Positions 1-12,354 of a DNA stretch of 64,000 bases are shown piece after piece. The notes beneath the pieces were generated by a model. The model was not told where the DNA came from and ran no database searches. It saw only the letters and a list, made by a program, of their open reading frames with translations. This stretch comes from Paralithodes platypus. Its lineage: Eukaryota; Arthropoda; Malacostraca; Decapoda; Lithodidae. The translations under genes and the position numbers were made by a program. The DNA lies in assembly GCA_032716605.1 (NCBI GenBank), contig CM064501.1, positions 20,130,687 through 20,194,686 on the forward strand. The letters are read 5' to 3'. The stretch's first letter is position 1. Each line of letters begins with the position of its first letter.

Positions 1-2845
1 GTAGCAGGATAGTTTTACACTGACTATCTTCATGGTTAACAAAAGCATTGCGGAGGGCTGAACATTTGGGACAAGATTGGGACAACCAACGACCTCTCGA
101 ACGGTCTAGACATGGAACGCACTTTACACAAAGTAGGTGACCGATAACCGCTAAGTTGTGATAACCCAGAGCCGCACAGAAAGAGAAATGACTCTTATCC
201 ATGATTGCACTTCCCCCCGCCAAGGAGATGCTATCCTTCCTAGGTGACTCACATGCGAACCTGTGTGAGAGAAAATTCCAAGAATCAATGCTCATAAGGA
301 CACGCTAGGCTGGAAAAGCTAATACTGTATTAATATTATCTCCACGTAAAAAAGAAGAAAGCATTGAATACAACTTAAACAATCTTAATTCCCCTTACGT
401 TAAGTACATTCCCCAGAAATGTAATTAAGTAGTGTGTAGCCGATCATGTGCTACAACTTTTTTTTAACTTCTTACCTAAGTGAATAACACTGACCTAACC
501 CGTCTTGTGATGCAAGAATCAACCCCGGCGACCAACGCTAAAACGGAATTAGATTCCAAGCCCGGCGGACCAATCGCCAACGATAAAGCAAAACAGTTTA
601 ACTGGAAGCTACCAAATCGGAATGGTGAGTTAGTTTCTCGGCTCAGCTGTTATTCGCGCGGCGGCAGTGGCTCCCCACTAATGCTAGCCGGCGTAACGTT
701 CGTCTGTACCAAGCAAAGAACGTTTTTCTTTGTGAAGTTTATGTGGCGGAAAAAGTGATTACAAGGAAAGGCATAGCCGTAACCCTTCGAAACCCGATTT
801 GTTTAGTAACATGCCAGTTCATCCGGAATCATACTATACGCCATAAACAACACAAACAAAATCCATTGCAATCCCGTACCAAGCGTGGAAAAACTGAATT
901 TTAACATAACTCTGAGTGTTTCCCGGCGGAAAAACCAGGCGAAACACCCGGAGACACGTTGTTATGCAAGTCTCACTTGAATAAAAATCCCACCGGAAAG
1001 GCCAACCCTCCAATATATAGGAATGAACAACGTGTACATACATGGCATGGTTATATATGAATAATAATCAATAATCAATGATAACACTTCCTAACCACAT
1101 ACAGTATATGCAACCTAATGAGGCCAACTAGATGGGAGCAAGTAGCGATGAGTTCAGTCATATAGCACAAACCTGCGATCCAGCGTCGACCACACAACAC
1201 GTACAATACACGATGAGGAGATTGCAGAGCAGCATGGCTCCGTGCCGGACCCCTCAGCTAAGTGAGAAAATCCAACGGCACTAGCCCACGTGGCATACTT
1301 GTTGCACACCCTGAAGGGACCGAGTGGACAGGCTCCAGTTTACACTAAAATAAGCCTCATGACTAAATAGTGAACTAATACTAAGCTAGGGTAATGAATC
1401 AGAACACGAGGGGAGCCTTGCCTTATCACAACAAGGACTCCACCTAACACGAATGCTTAGACCCAGTAAAACAGTCTCCAGGGCCCGTATTTAACACTTC
1501 AGCCTACACCTAGTCGATAATCTAACCTGACTTCAGCACTATCATGTACAAATGAGTAATGACTCACCACCACCGAGGAAAGGTGACGAACAAGGGTAGG
1601 CAGGAGTGCCAGGGACACACGTCCACACTGTGCGGGCCCGGGGAGAATAAGAACGAACAGCCGCTACGAGGAGGGTGGCTTGCCGTACGCAAAACAGCAG
1701 ACGCAAGGGAAGCGCAATGCTAGATCAAGTTTAATTTTTTAATTTACTTATTTTTTACTAGTTTTTTCTAGTAGTGGTACCCACATCGTAAAGGACGAGT
1801 CAGTGAGTGGTTTTTTAAGAGCGATTCGCTCACGATGTGTGGCAATCGTATTTGATCTCTCCCCGGGCGGGAAGGTTTGAACAGCAAGCTAGAGTTCAAG
1901 ATTGGCCATTACCTACGTTAAGTCGCATCGTCAATGATGAAGGGGCCACTAATAAATTATTTATTTTATGCATAATGAAGCATTTTATCACAGATAAGAC
2001 ACCTTAGGCCCGTGAGTGAGGATAATATTTTACGGCCAATCACGCACACAGCCCCTCAGCGAGGATGATGCTTAGAGAGCCTATCAAGGGCATTGTTACA
2101 AACCTCCACTAGGTGCCAGGTGCACAGCTCACCTGAACGGAGTATAGCCTATTACAACGGTTTTCGGCCAGATCGCCCAGATCTCAATAATGTCCTTAGG
2201 ATAGCGAGCCCGGGCAAGAAGGGTTAAACCAATTACGCGTTTTACAGTTTTATAGTAAATATAACGTAATCATTATAATACCCATTGTGTTTTATGTTCT
2301 ACAAGTAAAAATGCCATTAATCCCAATAGCACTGGGAATTGGGTAATCGCCAACACAAATTAATAACCAAAAATGCAAACTGACTAACTGTGAATCAACT
2401 TTTCATTTTGATTTTATTTTAATTCCAAGGTGTGGGGCCCTAGGCCATATTAATTTTATAAACAGATAAAATGGCATAAAGTAGCCTGGCCAACTAATAA
2501 TCTTGTGGGTGTAAATGGATAAAATAAAACGCTCTTTTTCATTCAATATATTAGCATGCAAGTGTGTGTACTTGTGTGAGTCAATGCACTTTTTTATTTA
2601 ATTAAGGAAGGAAACGCAAATTCATTGTACCTAATGCTGTCCTTCATTCATGAGAAATTGTGAGAATTAGTTGTGGCTTGAAGGTTGCTGTGCTTATGTG
2701 CGTAGCCTAAATATGGCATCTCATAAACACGCAATTCTTGAAAAGGTTGATTATAAAAAAAATCGCGTCATAAACTCTATTAATCTATTCTCCAAGAATC
2801 GTCTAGTCGCGGAACTGCTCTCCCTCCCTTTCTCTTTCCTTTTAT
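1..2845. other. AT-rich intergenic DNA, no supported gene
   Basis: No frame here shows a recognisable domain. The longest short frames (480-758, 92 codons, and 834-1043 on the minus strand, 69 codons) have no motif, no paralogue in the window and no clear splice structure. Base composition is AT-rich with scattered TAATTTAA-like runs. I see no terminal repeats or target-site duplications, so it may be unique sequence or repeats too old to recognise. Confidence 0.5.
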
Positions 2846-3006
<161 letters not shown>

Positions 3007-3678
3007 TAATAGGTTAACACAAGATTTTCTAGGTGTAAAATAGGTGTAACTTGTGGACTGTGTAGGTGCCATGCGAATTTCCATACAACGAAGTATTGTC
3101 ATAATAATAGTTTATTCTTAAATGATGTGTTTTACCAATGAGAAGTTTATTCCACACATATTCTGTTCAGCACCCTATTTAAACAGTTGGTTTGCCAATT
3201 TTAAGTTAGACAACTGTGTAAAACCCTCAAGCTATTCCTCTCTTCCAATTACATAAAATTCATATCTGGCAACTCGGTTTGTAAAGGCCAAGTTTAAAGT
3301 AGCCTACGATACCTTAAATTTAGCGGTCACTTTTGTATCATTTTGAAGAGATATCTTCATCACAGACAATTTTGTGTTAAGCCACCTGTGACATTAAAAC
3401 AAGGACAACAATAGCAAGAAACAAAATGCACCAGTCAGACAGACTTTTTCTACCCAGGTAATGAACAAATCACTTATTCTAAGAGCAGACTAATCTATTA
3501 TATTCTTAAAATTCCAATTTTATTATGATAAGATAACTATTATAGTTTCACTTACTATAGCACTCCGCTTATCAAATTTACACAAATCTAGTAATACATA
3601 TCTAAGCATGACTAAAACATATCAAAACATCGGAGAAATTCTATGCAACGAAGACATCGTGTCATGTATCTATAATCG
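3007..3678. other. AT-rich sequence, nothing identified
   Basis: I see no domain, terminal repeat or RNA signature between the two large microsatellites. Confidence 0.4.
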
Positions 3679-4365
<687 letters not shown>

Positions 4366-4379
4366 TATATATGTGTATG

Positions 4380-4442
<63 letters not shown>
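4366..4442. repeat. (TA)n microsatellite
   Basis: About 35 uninterrupted TA units (roughly 4385-4442) preceded by an imperfect ATATGTGTATG lead-in. Confidence 0.95.
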
Positions 4443-4444
<2 letters not shown>

Positions 4445-5465
4445 GGTATATATTATTGTTTTTTTTTTACTTTGTTTTTTTCCAACTACTTCCTCTCGGG
4501 CATAGGCTGAGAGCCTGTACTTGATCTTGATTCTTGATATAAGGGCTGTAAGGGCAGAACCCTATTAACCCTGACGCAGTGGTGGTCAAGCCGCAGCGGC
4601 CTCCCTGCAAGGAGGCTAAAACGTCAGGGACCCAAGAGGGGCTGCAGAAGGGCAACAACACTCCCAGGACTCGAGGATGGAAGGGAAGATGAAGTGATGA
4701 ATGATGACACCCGGCAGGAAGAAGACACGTGGTGAAGTGAAGAGGCGAGGACGGAGGGGCCAACACAAACCCCAGAAGCTGAAGGCGGCCCAGGCAACGA
4801 CGGGGAGGTGGGGTCCTCTAAGTAACCCCGAAGAAAGCCGAGGATTTGCCGATACCAGAGCCGACCACTGTGGGCGCCGCGTCCCTCCAGCGGGCGAGCC
4901 ACGTGTCACAGGTCCAGGGAATCGCCGGCTCCCACCAACCAGAAGGACGAAGATGGCGCAGAGCGAAGCCGGCACAGATGATGATCAGAGGATGACGAAG
5001 GCAGAGCAGGGCAGCATGGAGGAAGGGGATGGAGCCAGGGGGAGAGGCCGCTGGACCACAGACGCGGCAGAAAATCATCGGGACCGACTATGTAGAGTTG
5101 CCCCTTGATGCCGCAGATTCGCCGGGCGCCGAAGACGTCCGACCGCGACCACAGCCCAGCCAACTCTCCGAGAGCCTGTACATTCAACCACACATTGAAT
5201 GGTGAAGCCCGTGAGGTTTTGTTGAGACATGTGAAGCACTTTGGGATACATCAAGCCCACGATATCTTGCCTTCCTTCGCAAGATGCACGGTTGCCCACC
5301 CACAGCTCGAAGCAGCCACATCTTTGAAGCTGCTTCGCTCCAGTGCTTCACTTTCTCACCACCTAGACTCGGACCCTCACTCTCAGAATGCCACCTATTG
5401 AGCAATGAACTCACTAGGCATTGCCCCCCTGTAGCATATTTTGAATATGGGAATATTCATGCAGT
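4443..5465. other. GC-rich segment of unknown origin
   Basis: From about 4500 to 5400 the base composition switches abruptly from AT-rich to GC-rich. Several overlapping frames are open on both strands (for example 4701-5108 plus and 4616-4975 minus), which is expected of GC-rich non-coding DNA. None shows a domain. The phrase GAGAGCCTGTAC occurs at about 4509 and again near 5171, so the segment may be a repeat with internal duplication, or the 5' part of an unrecognised retroelement. Confidence 0.3.
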
Positions 5466-5656
5466 GCTATTTAATCAGGGAACAATGAGGGTATTTTGTT
5501 TTGGTGTTTCGGTGGGCTTTCTGGTAATGCACTGATACTAGGTACAGCACAAATTCCATCCCAATAATATCTTCCCTTTGATACGTCGGGATTCGAACCC
5601 GGGACCATTGGATTACCAGTCCAGTGGCATATATATATATATATATATGTATACAT
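5466..5656 (-). mobile_element. SINE-like element with tRNA-like (pol III B-box) segment
   Basis: On the minus strand, 5582-5630 reads as the 3' two-thirds of a tRNA. It has an anticodon-arm-like stretch CTGGACTGGTAATCCA followed by a T-arm GGGTTCGAATCCCG with a perfect B box. The 5' acceptor and D arm are missing and replaced by an (AT)n run at 5629-5650. Downstream on the minus strand is about 110 bp of non-tRNA sequence, which fits a tRNA-derived SINE better than a tRNA gene. The loop would read GGT (Thr), but this is tentative. Confidence 0.45.
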
Positions 5657-5701
5657 TTACATTTAAAGACCAAGTATTCCACACAAAGCGTGGTTCCGGT
5701 C

Positions 5702-6040
5702 TCACGTCCTAATGGTGGCGTTCCAGGCAACGCTGTTAAGAGCTGCCTTACTTGTCAGGTTCTTTGATTTAAGATCAGACTGCAAAGTCCGATCCCACGT
5801 CTTACTTGGTGCAGCTCCCTCCCCATTCAAAGACTTACATCTTTTCACCCAACTTTGTTCATCCATCCTCTCCACATGTCCAAACCATCCAAGTCTGCTA
5901 GTACGCATCACATCACAGATACTCTTGATACTTAACCTTCTCCTTAGCTCTTCATTTGATATCCTATCTTGCAGTTTGGCACCACACATCCATCTCACCA
6001 TTCTCATTTCATTGCGTTCCATTCTGTTGATATCCTCCGC
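5702..6040 (-). pseudogene. RTE-type LINE, C-terminal fragment of the reverse transcriptase ORF
   Basis: The minus-strand frame (106 codons from the ATG at 6022, open slightly upstream) reads RMERNEMRMVRWMCGAKLQD, then RISNEELRRRLSIKSICDV and LGWFGHVERMDEQSWVKRC. This is the signature C-terminus of RTE-clade LINE polyproteins, downstream of the polymerase palm and thumb. The endonuclease, the FADD/YADD palm motif and everything upstream of about position 6040 are absent. It is therefore a 5'-truncated copy, as target-primed reverse transcription usually leaves. The frame ends near 5702 within a few bases of a SINE-like tail. It is not a functional gene. Confidence 0.8.
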
Positions 6041-6780
6041 TTTGACAAGACGGTTGCAACACTCAAACTGTCTCGATGTCTGATTTACTGTCTGGAATTA
6101 AACCTCCTGGCTTCACAGTGTTGAGGGGTTGAATCTAAAGGCTTTAAGCGTATGTTCGGAGGTAGAAGCTGGAATATAGAATAAGAAATATACGTTGTGT
6201 GTGTGTGTGTGAGAGAGAGAGAGATGGAGAGAGGGAGAAGTATCAACAGTTTTATCTCCTATGGTGGTACAGTCAGTAGGGTTCGATTTCCAGAGAAGTA
6301 TAATTATATGGTATTGTTCTGAACTGTGTTTATGGAGGAGAGTGTGGGAGGGGAGGTGAAAGGAAGAGAAGAGAAGAGAGGGGAGGCTCACGAGGTCATT
6401 TACCAGGGTTACCTGAGTGTGACGTCACCACCTTACCTCTCTCGCTCTTTGTCTCGCTCTTTTTTCACTCTCTCTCTCTCTCGCGCGCGCGCTTTGTCAT
6501 ATGTCAATTGTGCAATCAAGAGGCCTAGTACCAGGTCCTATTATTTACTTTGGTGCATAACATGTATATCAAATCTAATCAATCTGTCGCTCATGCAATG
6601 GTGTAATTATACGAATAATGAACTATTCACATACGTAATTATTATCATCCACGTAATATATAATTATGCACAGTGATTGTACGTTTTCAACTATTTGTTA
6701 TCAACAACAACATGGCGTTTCGCAGAGATTATGATTGTGATAGTCGTTGTGTGCCTGTTTGGTTTTAAGCAGGATTTCTA
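6041..6780. other. Intergenic with short microsatellites
   Basis: Contains (TG)n/(GA)n at about 6196-6226, (TC)n/(GC)n at about 6468-6491 and purine-rich GAGAG stretches. I see nothing else identifiable. Confidence 0.5.
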
Positions 6781-6820
6781 AAATAATAATAATAATACAA
6801 ATAATAATAATTATTATTAT

Positions 6821-6864
<44 letters not shown>

Positions 6865-6912
6865 TAAAATATTAATAATAATAATAATACAAATAATAAT
6901 AATAATAATTAA
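6781..6912. repeat. (ATT/AAT)n microsatellite
   Basis: About 130 bp of AAT/ATT trinucleotide repeat, switching phase and strand sense near 6810. It lies at the head of the R2 repeat, as also at 42648-42668, so it is probably a seed tract belonging to that repeat. Confidence 0.95.
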
Positions 6913-7075
6913 AGTTGCAAGCAACGTTGTCCGGGCTTCGAGCAGGTTTGCACGCTGGGTATTGTGTTGGATACAAGAGCTGTGTCACAGATATCAAAAG
7001 ATCATTTAACTTATCGGGCATGGAGAAACTACAGAAGGAACAGATTGTAGCCATTTTGGCTGTGGACATTTATTA
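6913..7075 (+). repeat. Dispersed repeat R2, copy 1
   Basis: Starts TTAAAGTTGCAAGCAACGTT and includes GTATTGTGTTGGATACAAG, TCACAGATATCAAAAG and GGAACAGATTGTAGCCATTT. The same block recurs at 26800-27180, 42650-42808 and 48897-48985. One plus-strand frame encodes a short stretch ending MEKLQKEQIVAILAVD in the copies, faintly like the region upstream of the Walker A motif in RecQ-type helicases. No Walker A follows, so I treat it as non-coding repeat. Confidence 0.75.
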
Positions 7076-7657
7076 GTGTAGCTCTTTGGGTTGTGGCCGT
7101 TGATGAGTGTGGCCATGAATGTTGTGATTATTTTATAATTCTGACTTTTGTGTTTAGCCTTTGTGGCATTGTCCTTATATAATTAGGTTATTACTTCAGC
7201 ATTGCTAAATACAACAATGTATTGTACTTTATTTTATGTTTTGAGCACTTTTTACCTAAAGTAACCTACTGTAGATATTGTTTGATTATCCAGAAGTCTT
7301 AGAAATAAGCTGACATGGAGGTGATTCACTCATGTAGATATATTATTGGGCTAGGAATAGCTATATTATGGCCTAGATGTAAAAATATGATCATGTACCG
7401 TATATAGAAAAGTAGTATAATTTGATCATTACTACATATTGAAAAGCACTTAAATTTAAGTAAAGTACATAATGTAAATAATGTATAATTATATGGAGGT
7501 GACACATTCATGTATATATTTTATGGCGTAGGTGTAGATAGTTAGGGCAAGTTAACGATTAAGAGTGAATATGAAATATGAGGCCATTTTAATTGTGGCT
7601 GTTTATGAGTGTGGCCGTTTTGGTAATTAAGAAAAGTGGCCACTTTGGTTGTCGTCG

Positions 7658-8085
7658 TTAACCCTTATAGATCGGGGGTGGACTTAAGTCCGCCTCCAAT
7701 TTGCAGCAAGTTAGGAGCATTATTAAGGCTTTTAAAGGGTTATAATAGAGTGCAAATGGCCGGGAGCGCAGCGGGCCAGACAGCCGACTCCCAGGGCTTA
7801 CCGCCGCCCACTAACTCATGTTCCCTCTGTTCTCGAGAGGCCGGCAGCATTGCCAGTAGTGAGCGTAGTGGGAAAAAATATGGCGCTATATGCTAAACTC
7901 CCATGTTAGTGGTAACACTGCATGAGAACAAGTGCTACGTAGCTCGTTCTGGTCTCATTTTGAAGCTTTTAGCGCCTAGTTTTTTGCTGAATACATTTCT
8001 TTTCATGCAGATACTAGATTTATCATTCAGGAGGGCCTGAATATGCCCAAATAAGCCCAAAACCCCCCCGCTAGACAAGGGTTAA
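7658..8085. mobile_element. piggyBac-like MITE (TTAACCCTT type), copy in tandem repeat
   Basis: Flanked by TTAA at 7658-7661 and 8082-8085. Ends read TTAACCCTTATAGATCGGGG and, reversed, TTAACCCTTGTCTAGCGGGG. Removing it restores the local GTCGTCGTTAAAGAGTGTG tandem-repeat phrase. It has no transposase. Its interior (GCATGAAAAGAAATGTATT, AAAACTAGGCG and GCTACGTAGCAC read on the minus strand) is related to the element at 33650-34067. Confidence 0.85.
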
Positions 8086-8259
8086 AGAGTGTGACTGTTT
8101 TAGAGTGTGGACGGTAAGGAGTGTAGCCGTTTTGGTTGTGACCGATAAGGTGTATGGCCTTTTAAGAGTGGCAATTCTGGTTGTGACCGTTAAGGAGTGT
8201 AGGCATTTTAGAGTGTGGCCGGTTTGGATTTGGCCATGGATGCTTTAAGAGACTGACCA

Positions 8260-8929
8260 TTAACCCTTACAGTCCCAGGCCCGAGTATATTCGTCAGTAG
8301 ATAAGTAACTCCCCAGTCCCGGGCCCGAGTATACGGTATTCGTCAGTAATGTACAGTTGGTCAAAGTTCCAGCTGACCCACCCTCGCTCTTGGGCTCGCA
8401 GAATTAGTTGGCAATACTGGTGTAGTTGCCAATCAGTGGATATAATAACTTTAATATTTAAGCAAATCAACGAACTTAGGGTGAATGTTCGGGATCATAC
8501 ATAGCGATGTATGCATTTTTATTTGCGATAGGTTTACTTTCCCTTGTTTAGTATATGTTCTAACAATGATATAGCCGAAATCAGATCTACCAATCCCAAT
8601 CTTTGTATGACACACCTCCTTCCTACACCAGTATTGCCAGATAATTCTGCGAGCCCCAGAGTGAGGGTGGGTCAGCTGGAACTTTGACCAACTGTACTGT
8701 ACTTTCCTTGTAACTGCCTGTACAACCCTGTAGTTGGTAACACGACTGTTTAAGCACTGCTACCGGTCTGGCAACACTTCTCAGCTTATATAAGACCAGC
8801 TGAAGGGTGACTGGGCCAGTTTTGCTCCATCTCTTGAGGTGAAAAGGTGGTCTCTCCTGCCATTATTGCCATAGTGCTTGGGACTGCAGGGGCTTTTATT
8901 ACTGTATCCTACAGTATGGTATGGGTTAA
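8260..8929. mobile_element. TTAA-flanked MITE carrying a 73-bp foldback
   Basis: TTAA at 8260-8263 and 8926-8929. Ends are TTAACCCTTACAGTCCCAGG and, reversed, TTAACCCATACCATACTGTA. Excision would leave GACCATTAAGGAGTGTAGCC, the local tandem-repeat unit. An internal inverted repeat (8353-8425 against 8623-8695) has only a few mismatches over 73 bp and could form a long hairpin with a loop of about 200 bp. A duplicated phrase near the left end (CCCAGTCCCGGGCCCGAGTATA, in two versions) is also present. No coding capacity. Confidence 0.8.
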
Positions 8930-9047
8930 GGAGTGTAGCCATTTTATTTGTGAAGTTTAAGGAGTGTGGCCATTTAGGAGTGTTGACTTTTTGGTTGTGA
9001 CCATTAAGGAGTGCAAGGTTTTAAGAGTGTGGCCATTTGGGTAGTCC

Positions 9048-9535
9048 TTAACCCTTATTTAGCGGCGAGGAACATAAGTCGAGTTAAATAAAGCTGGACT
9101 ATGTGGCGGCGCTCGACATAACTCGAGTGGCAATTTCAGCACGTAATGTGGCTGAGAGAGAGAGACAAGTGGTGGCAGGAGACTAGCGAGCGTATGACTG
9201 CTCCAGACCACCGCGGCGAACCTACTGACACAAATCTCAGCTCCCTCCTCCCTCTCTCACTCGCTACATACTCAATTATGTACTGAAAGTACCGAATTAC
9301 CTGCTTTTTGCACTCGCGTTGCACGGTTATTGCAAGAAAACTATCCATCATACAAGGATCGTTATGGTGTCATTCGAAAGCTCTGTTTATGCCCTTTCAG
9401 GGATAGGTACTTGTTTTACGTTCTGGGTCTTATTTAGGCATGAAAATGATCACGTAAACAGCCCTATTTTGGCTAAAAACACCCCGCTGTGCGGTACACA
9501 TAAATAAACCGCATAGGCCGCTCGTAAGGTGTTAA
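9048..9535 (+). mobile_element. 488-bp TTAA MITE family A, copy 1
   Basis: TTAA at both edges (9048-9051, 9532-9535), total 488 bp. The left end is TTAACCCTTATTTAGCGGCG and the right end reversed is TTAACACCTTACGAGCGGCC, so the terminal inverted repeat is imperfect and about 20 bp. The short frames inside (62 and 71 codons) recur only because the DNA copies are nearly identical. No transposase, so it must be mobilised in trans. Confidence 0.93.
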
Positions 9536-10160
9536 GCTAGCCTAGTTTTAAAGAAATGGGCAGTATATGACAGGGAATGAAAAAGCTGTTCATTCATGGG
9601 TGTGTTATGACTTTCCCATTCGCAGTAACTAAGTCCATTCAGTACCGGTGACGTCCTTTTCATTATATCCCAGCAATTATTCATATGATAAAGTTTAAGA
9701 AGGGCGGCTACCAATTATAAGGCGACAGACTATCTGAATTTATCCTTTTAGCTACTATACAGTATATCCCTCTCATGCTTCATAACTCTGCTATGGATGT
9801 TTGATGGAATTCCACACACTAGTCAACTACTGAGCATGGCAGTGGTAGTTTCACATGTGTGGTGTAAGGCAGGGCATTTTCCTGCCTTAACACCTTGGAA
9901 CATTGGGTTGGGGTTAGAAGGGGAGACTAGGGAAACTACCCATCACTGCCAACAAAGCCCCTATATCGATGATTCTTCTGATCCTGTGTTCCCCACAATG
10001 CTGAGATAAGTTTACACTCCATGTAACATATAATTACCAGTTAAAATTAATCTTTCCAGAACGTAGGGATTTCAGCTATCAAGGGAGAGCTGTACATTTT
10101 TAGATGAGGTGGTGGGTATATATGAAAACATTGGTGTATGGTAAGTATTGTGAGTAAGTA
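9536..10160. other. Unassigned spacer
   Basis: No domain, terminal repeat or RNA signature. The 70-codon frame at 9797-10009 has no support beyond being open. Confidence 0.4.
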
Positions 10161-12354
10161 ACACATACTGTTTATTAGATGGTTTAGGTGTGAAAGGGAT
10201 CTGTCTTGTGTGGGCCAGTTGGCTCTCTGCCGAACCCCATTTTATTATGTTCATATTTCTTACAATTGTATCTTGGTTGCAGGTAGGCTATATGATACAT
10301 GGGTGTATAGTAAGTATTGTAAGTAACAGATAACGTTTATGAGATGGGTTGGGTGTGAAAGAGATCTGTCTTGCATGGGCCACTTGGCTCTTGCAGACTC
10401 CCATTTCATATTGCTTGCATGTGGAAGGGATCTGCCTCATTTGTACCGGTGTGCAAACAAGAAATAGAGAGAGAGAGAGAGTTGCCATAGTCCTCCGGAC
10501 CGTATGGGCTGGCAGGCCCTGGCTGAAGCCTCCACGTCTATTCTCAGAAATCTTGCAGAGCCTCCAGACAGACAGACAGAGAGAGAGAGAGATTGGCTGT
10601 GTAAGGGATCTGCCTCTCATAACAGAGTTGTAGATATGTGAAATGGCTACCGAGTGCTACAATGGGATCAAGAACAATAAAGAGCTTCAAGATAAAATAT
10701 GGACAAGATGGGTTGGGTGTGAAAGAGATCTGCCTTTTGTGGGCCACTTGTTTCTCTGCAGATTCCCAAATTGCATGTGTAAGGGATCTGCCTCATTTTT
10801 ACCAGTGTGCAAACAAACCAGAGCGAGAGAGGGAGAGACTGGCTGTGCTAGGGATCTGCCTCTATTTGTTTAGTAACAGAGTTATAGATATGTGGAATAG
10901 GCTACCGGGTGCTATAGTGGGATCAAGAACAATAGGGTTCCAACATAAAATTAGATAGGACGAGATGGGTTGCTTGTGAAAGGGATCTGCCGTGTGTGGG
11001 CCAATCGGCTCTCTGCAGGCTCCTGTTTCCTTATTTTTCTAATGTTCTCATTTGTTAGAGAGAGAGAGGGAGAAAGAGAAGCATGGCGAGAGAGAATAGA
11101 ATGTCGTAAACGTAAGGAAGACAGCGGTAAATGAGAGAGAGAGAGCACAGGATGGGTTTGGTGTGAAAGGGATCTTCCGTTTGTGGGCTAATCGGCTCTC
11201 TGCAGACCCCCGTTTTCTTATGTTCTCATTTGTTAGAGAGAGAGAGAGCCTAGGATGTAATCGTAAGGAAGACAGCAATAAATGAGAGAGAGAGAAAGAA
11301 CTGCCTAAGTTGTACAGGGGTGCAAACAAACAACAGCAAAAGAGAGTGATTGGCTGTGTAAGGGATTTTCCTCTAATCGTTTGGTAACAGAGTTGTAGAT
11401 ATGTGGAATAGGCTACCGAGTGTCTTGTATTGGCCAATTGGCTCTCTGCTGACTCCCATTTTCTTATGTTCCTATTTTTTACAATTATATATTGGTTGCA
11501 GGTATATGATAACATTGGTGTATAGTAAGTAGTGTAAATAACATATAAAGCTTATGAGATGAGCTAGGTGTGAATGGGATCTGCCTTGTGTGGGCCACTG
11601 GCTCTGCTGACTCCCATTTTCATCTTGGTTGCATGTGTAAGGGATTTGCCTAATTTGTACAGGTGTGCAAACAAACAAGAGCAAGAAAGAGATTGGCTGT
11701 GTAAGGGATCTGCCACTATGCGTTTGCTAATAGTTGTAGATATGTGGAATAGACTACCGAGTGCTATAGTGGGATGAATAACAATAGAGCTTCAACATTA
11801 TATATGATAGGACGAGATGGGTTGGGTGTGAAAGGGATCTGCCGTGTGTGGGCCAATTGGCTCTCTGCAGACTCCAATTTTCTTATGTTCTCATTTGTGT
11901 TTGAGAGAGGGAGAGAGAGAGAGCATGGTGATAGAGAATAGAATGTCGTAAATATAAGGAAGACAGAGAGAGAGAGAGCGAGCGGGATGGGTTGCGTGTG
12001 AAAGGGATCTGCCGTGTGCTGGCCAATCGGCTCTCTTGGAGACTCCTGTTTACTTATGTTCTCATTTGTGTGAGAGAGAGGAAGAGTTAATAAGATGGGT
12101 TGGGTGTGAAAGGGATCTGTTTTGTATGGGCCAATTGGCTCTCTGCTGACTCCCATTTTCTTACGTTCCTATTTCTTAAAATTATATCTTGGTTGCAGGT
12201 ATATGATAACATTGGTGTATAGTAAGTAGTGTAAGTAACATATGTGTATGAGATGGGTTGGGTGTGAAAGGGATCTGCCTTGTGTGGCCCACTGGCTCTC
12301 TACAGGCTCCCATTTTGATCTTGCTTGCATGTGTAAGGGATCTGCCTCATTTGT
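10161..12354 (+). repeat. Tandem/clustered CR1 LINE 3' ends (array 1, left part)
   Basis: Phrases such as GTTGTAGATATGTGGAATAG, GCTATAGTGGGATCAAGAAC, GGGTTGGGTGTGAAAGGGAT and CTCTCTGCAGACTCCCATTT recur every few hundred bases in the same orientation. They match the last ~40 codons and 3' UTR of the CR1 LINE at 15183-17965: its C-terminal WNRLPSDIVGSRTIG corresponds to WNRLPGAIVGSRTIG in the array at 10638-10958. Units are joined by (GA)n runs and by CTTATGTTCTCATTTGT, resembling that LINE's 3' tail. An unrelated ~85-bp insert sits near 10483-10570. The array is interrupted at 12354 by BEL element 1 and resumes at 22834. Confidence 0.85.

Larger units (their letters stand above)
7076..9047. 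repeat. Degenerate GTGGCC/AAGGAGTGT tandem repeat hosting two TTAA MITEs
   Basis: Variants of GGCCATTTTGGTTGTG and GACCGTTAAGGAGTGTAGCC recur in the parts not occupied by MITEs: 7076-7150, 7575-7657, 8086-8259 and 8930-9047. The tract continues directly from R2, as at 27130-27210. The middle part (7150-7575) is AT-rich with two related ATATTATTGG/TATGGAGGTGA segments. The unit itself contains TTAA, and the two MITEs sit exactly at such TTAA positions. Confidence 0.65.

Noticed and set aside
480..758. 92-codon frame as a small host gene
   Set aside because: No domain, no repeat of it elsewhere in the window, and length within chance expectation.
4616..5193. Several overlapping frames of 86-135 codons
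   Set aside because: GC-rich DNA keeps all frames open; frames on opposite strands overlap fully and none shows a domain.
9136..9507. Conserved 62- and 71-codon proteins in six places
   Set aside because: They lie inside the 488-bp MITE and are conserved only because the DNA copies are recent; both strands are open alike.
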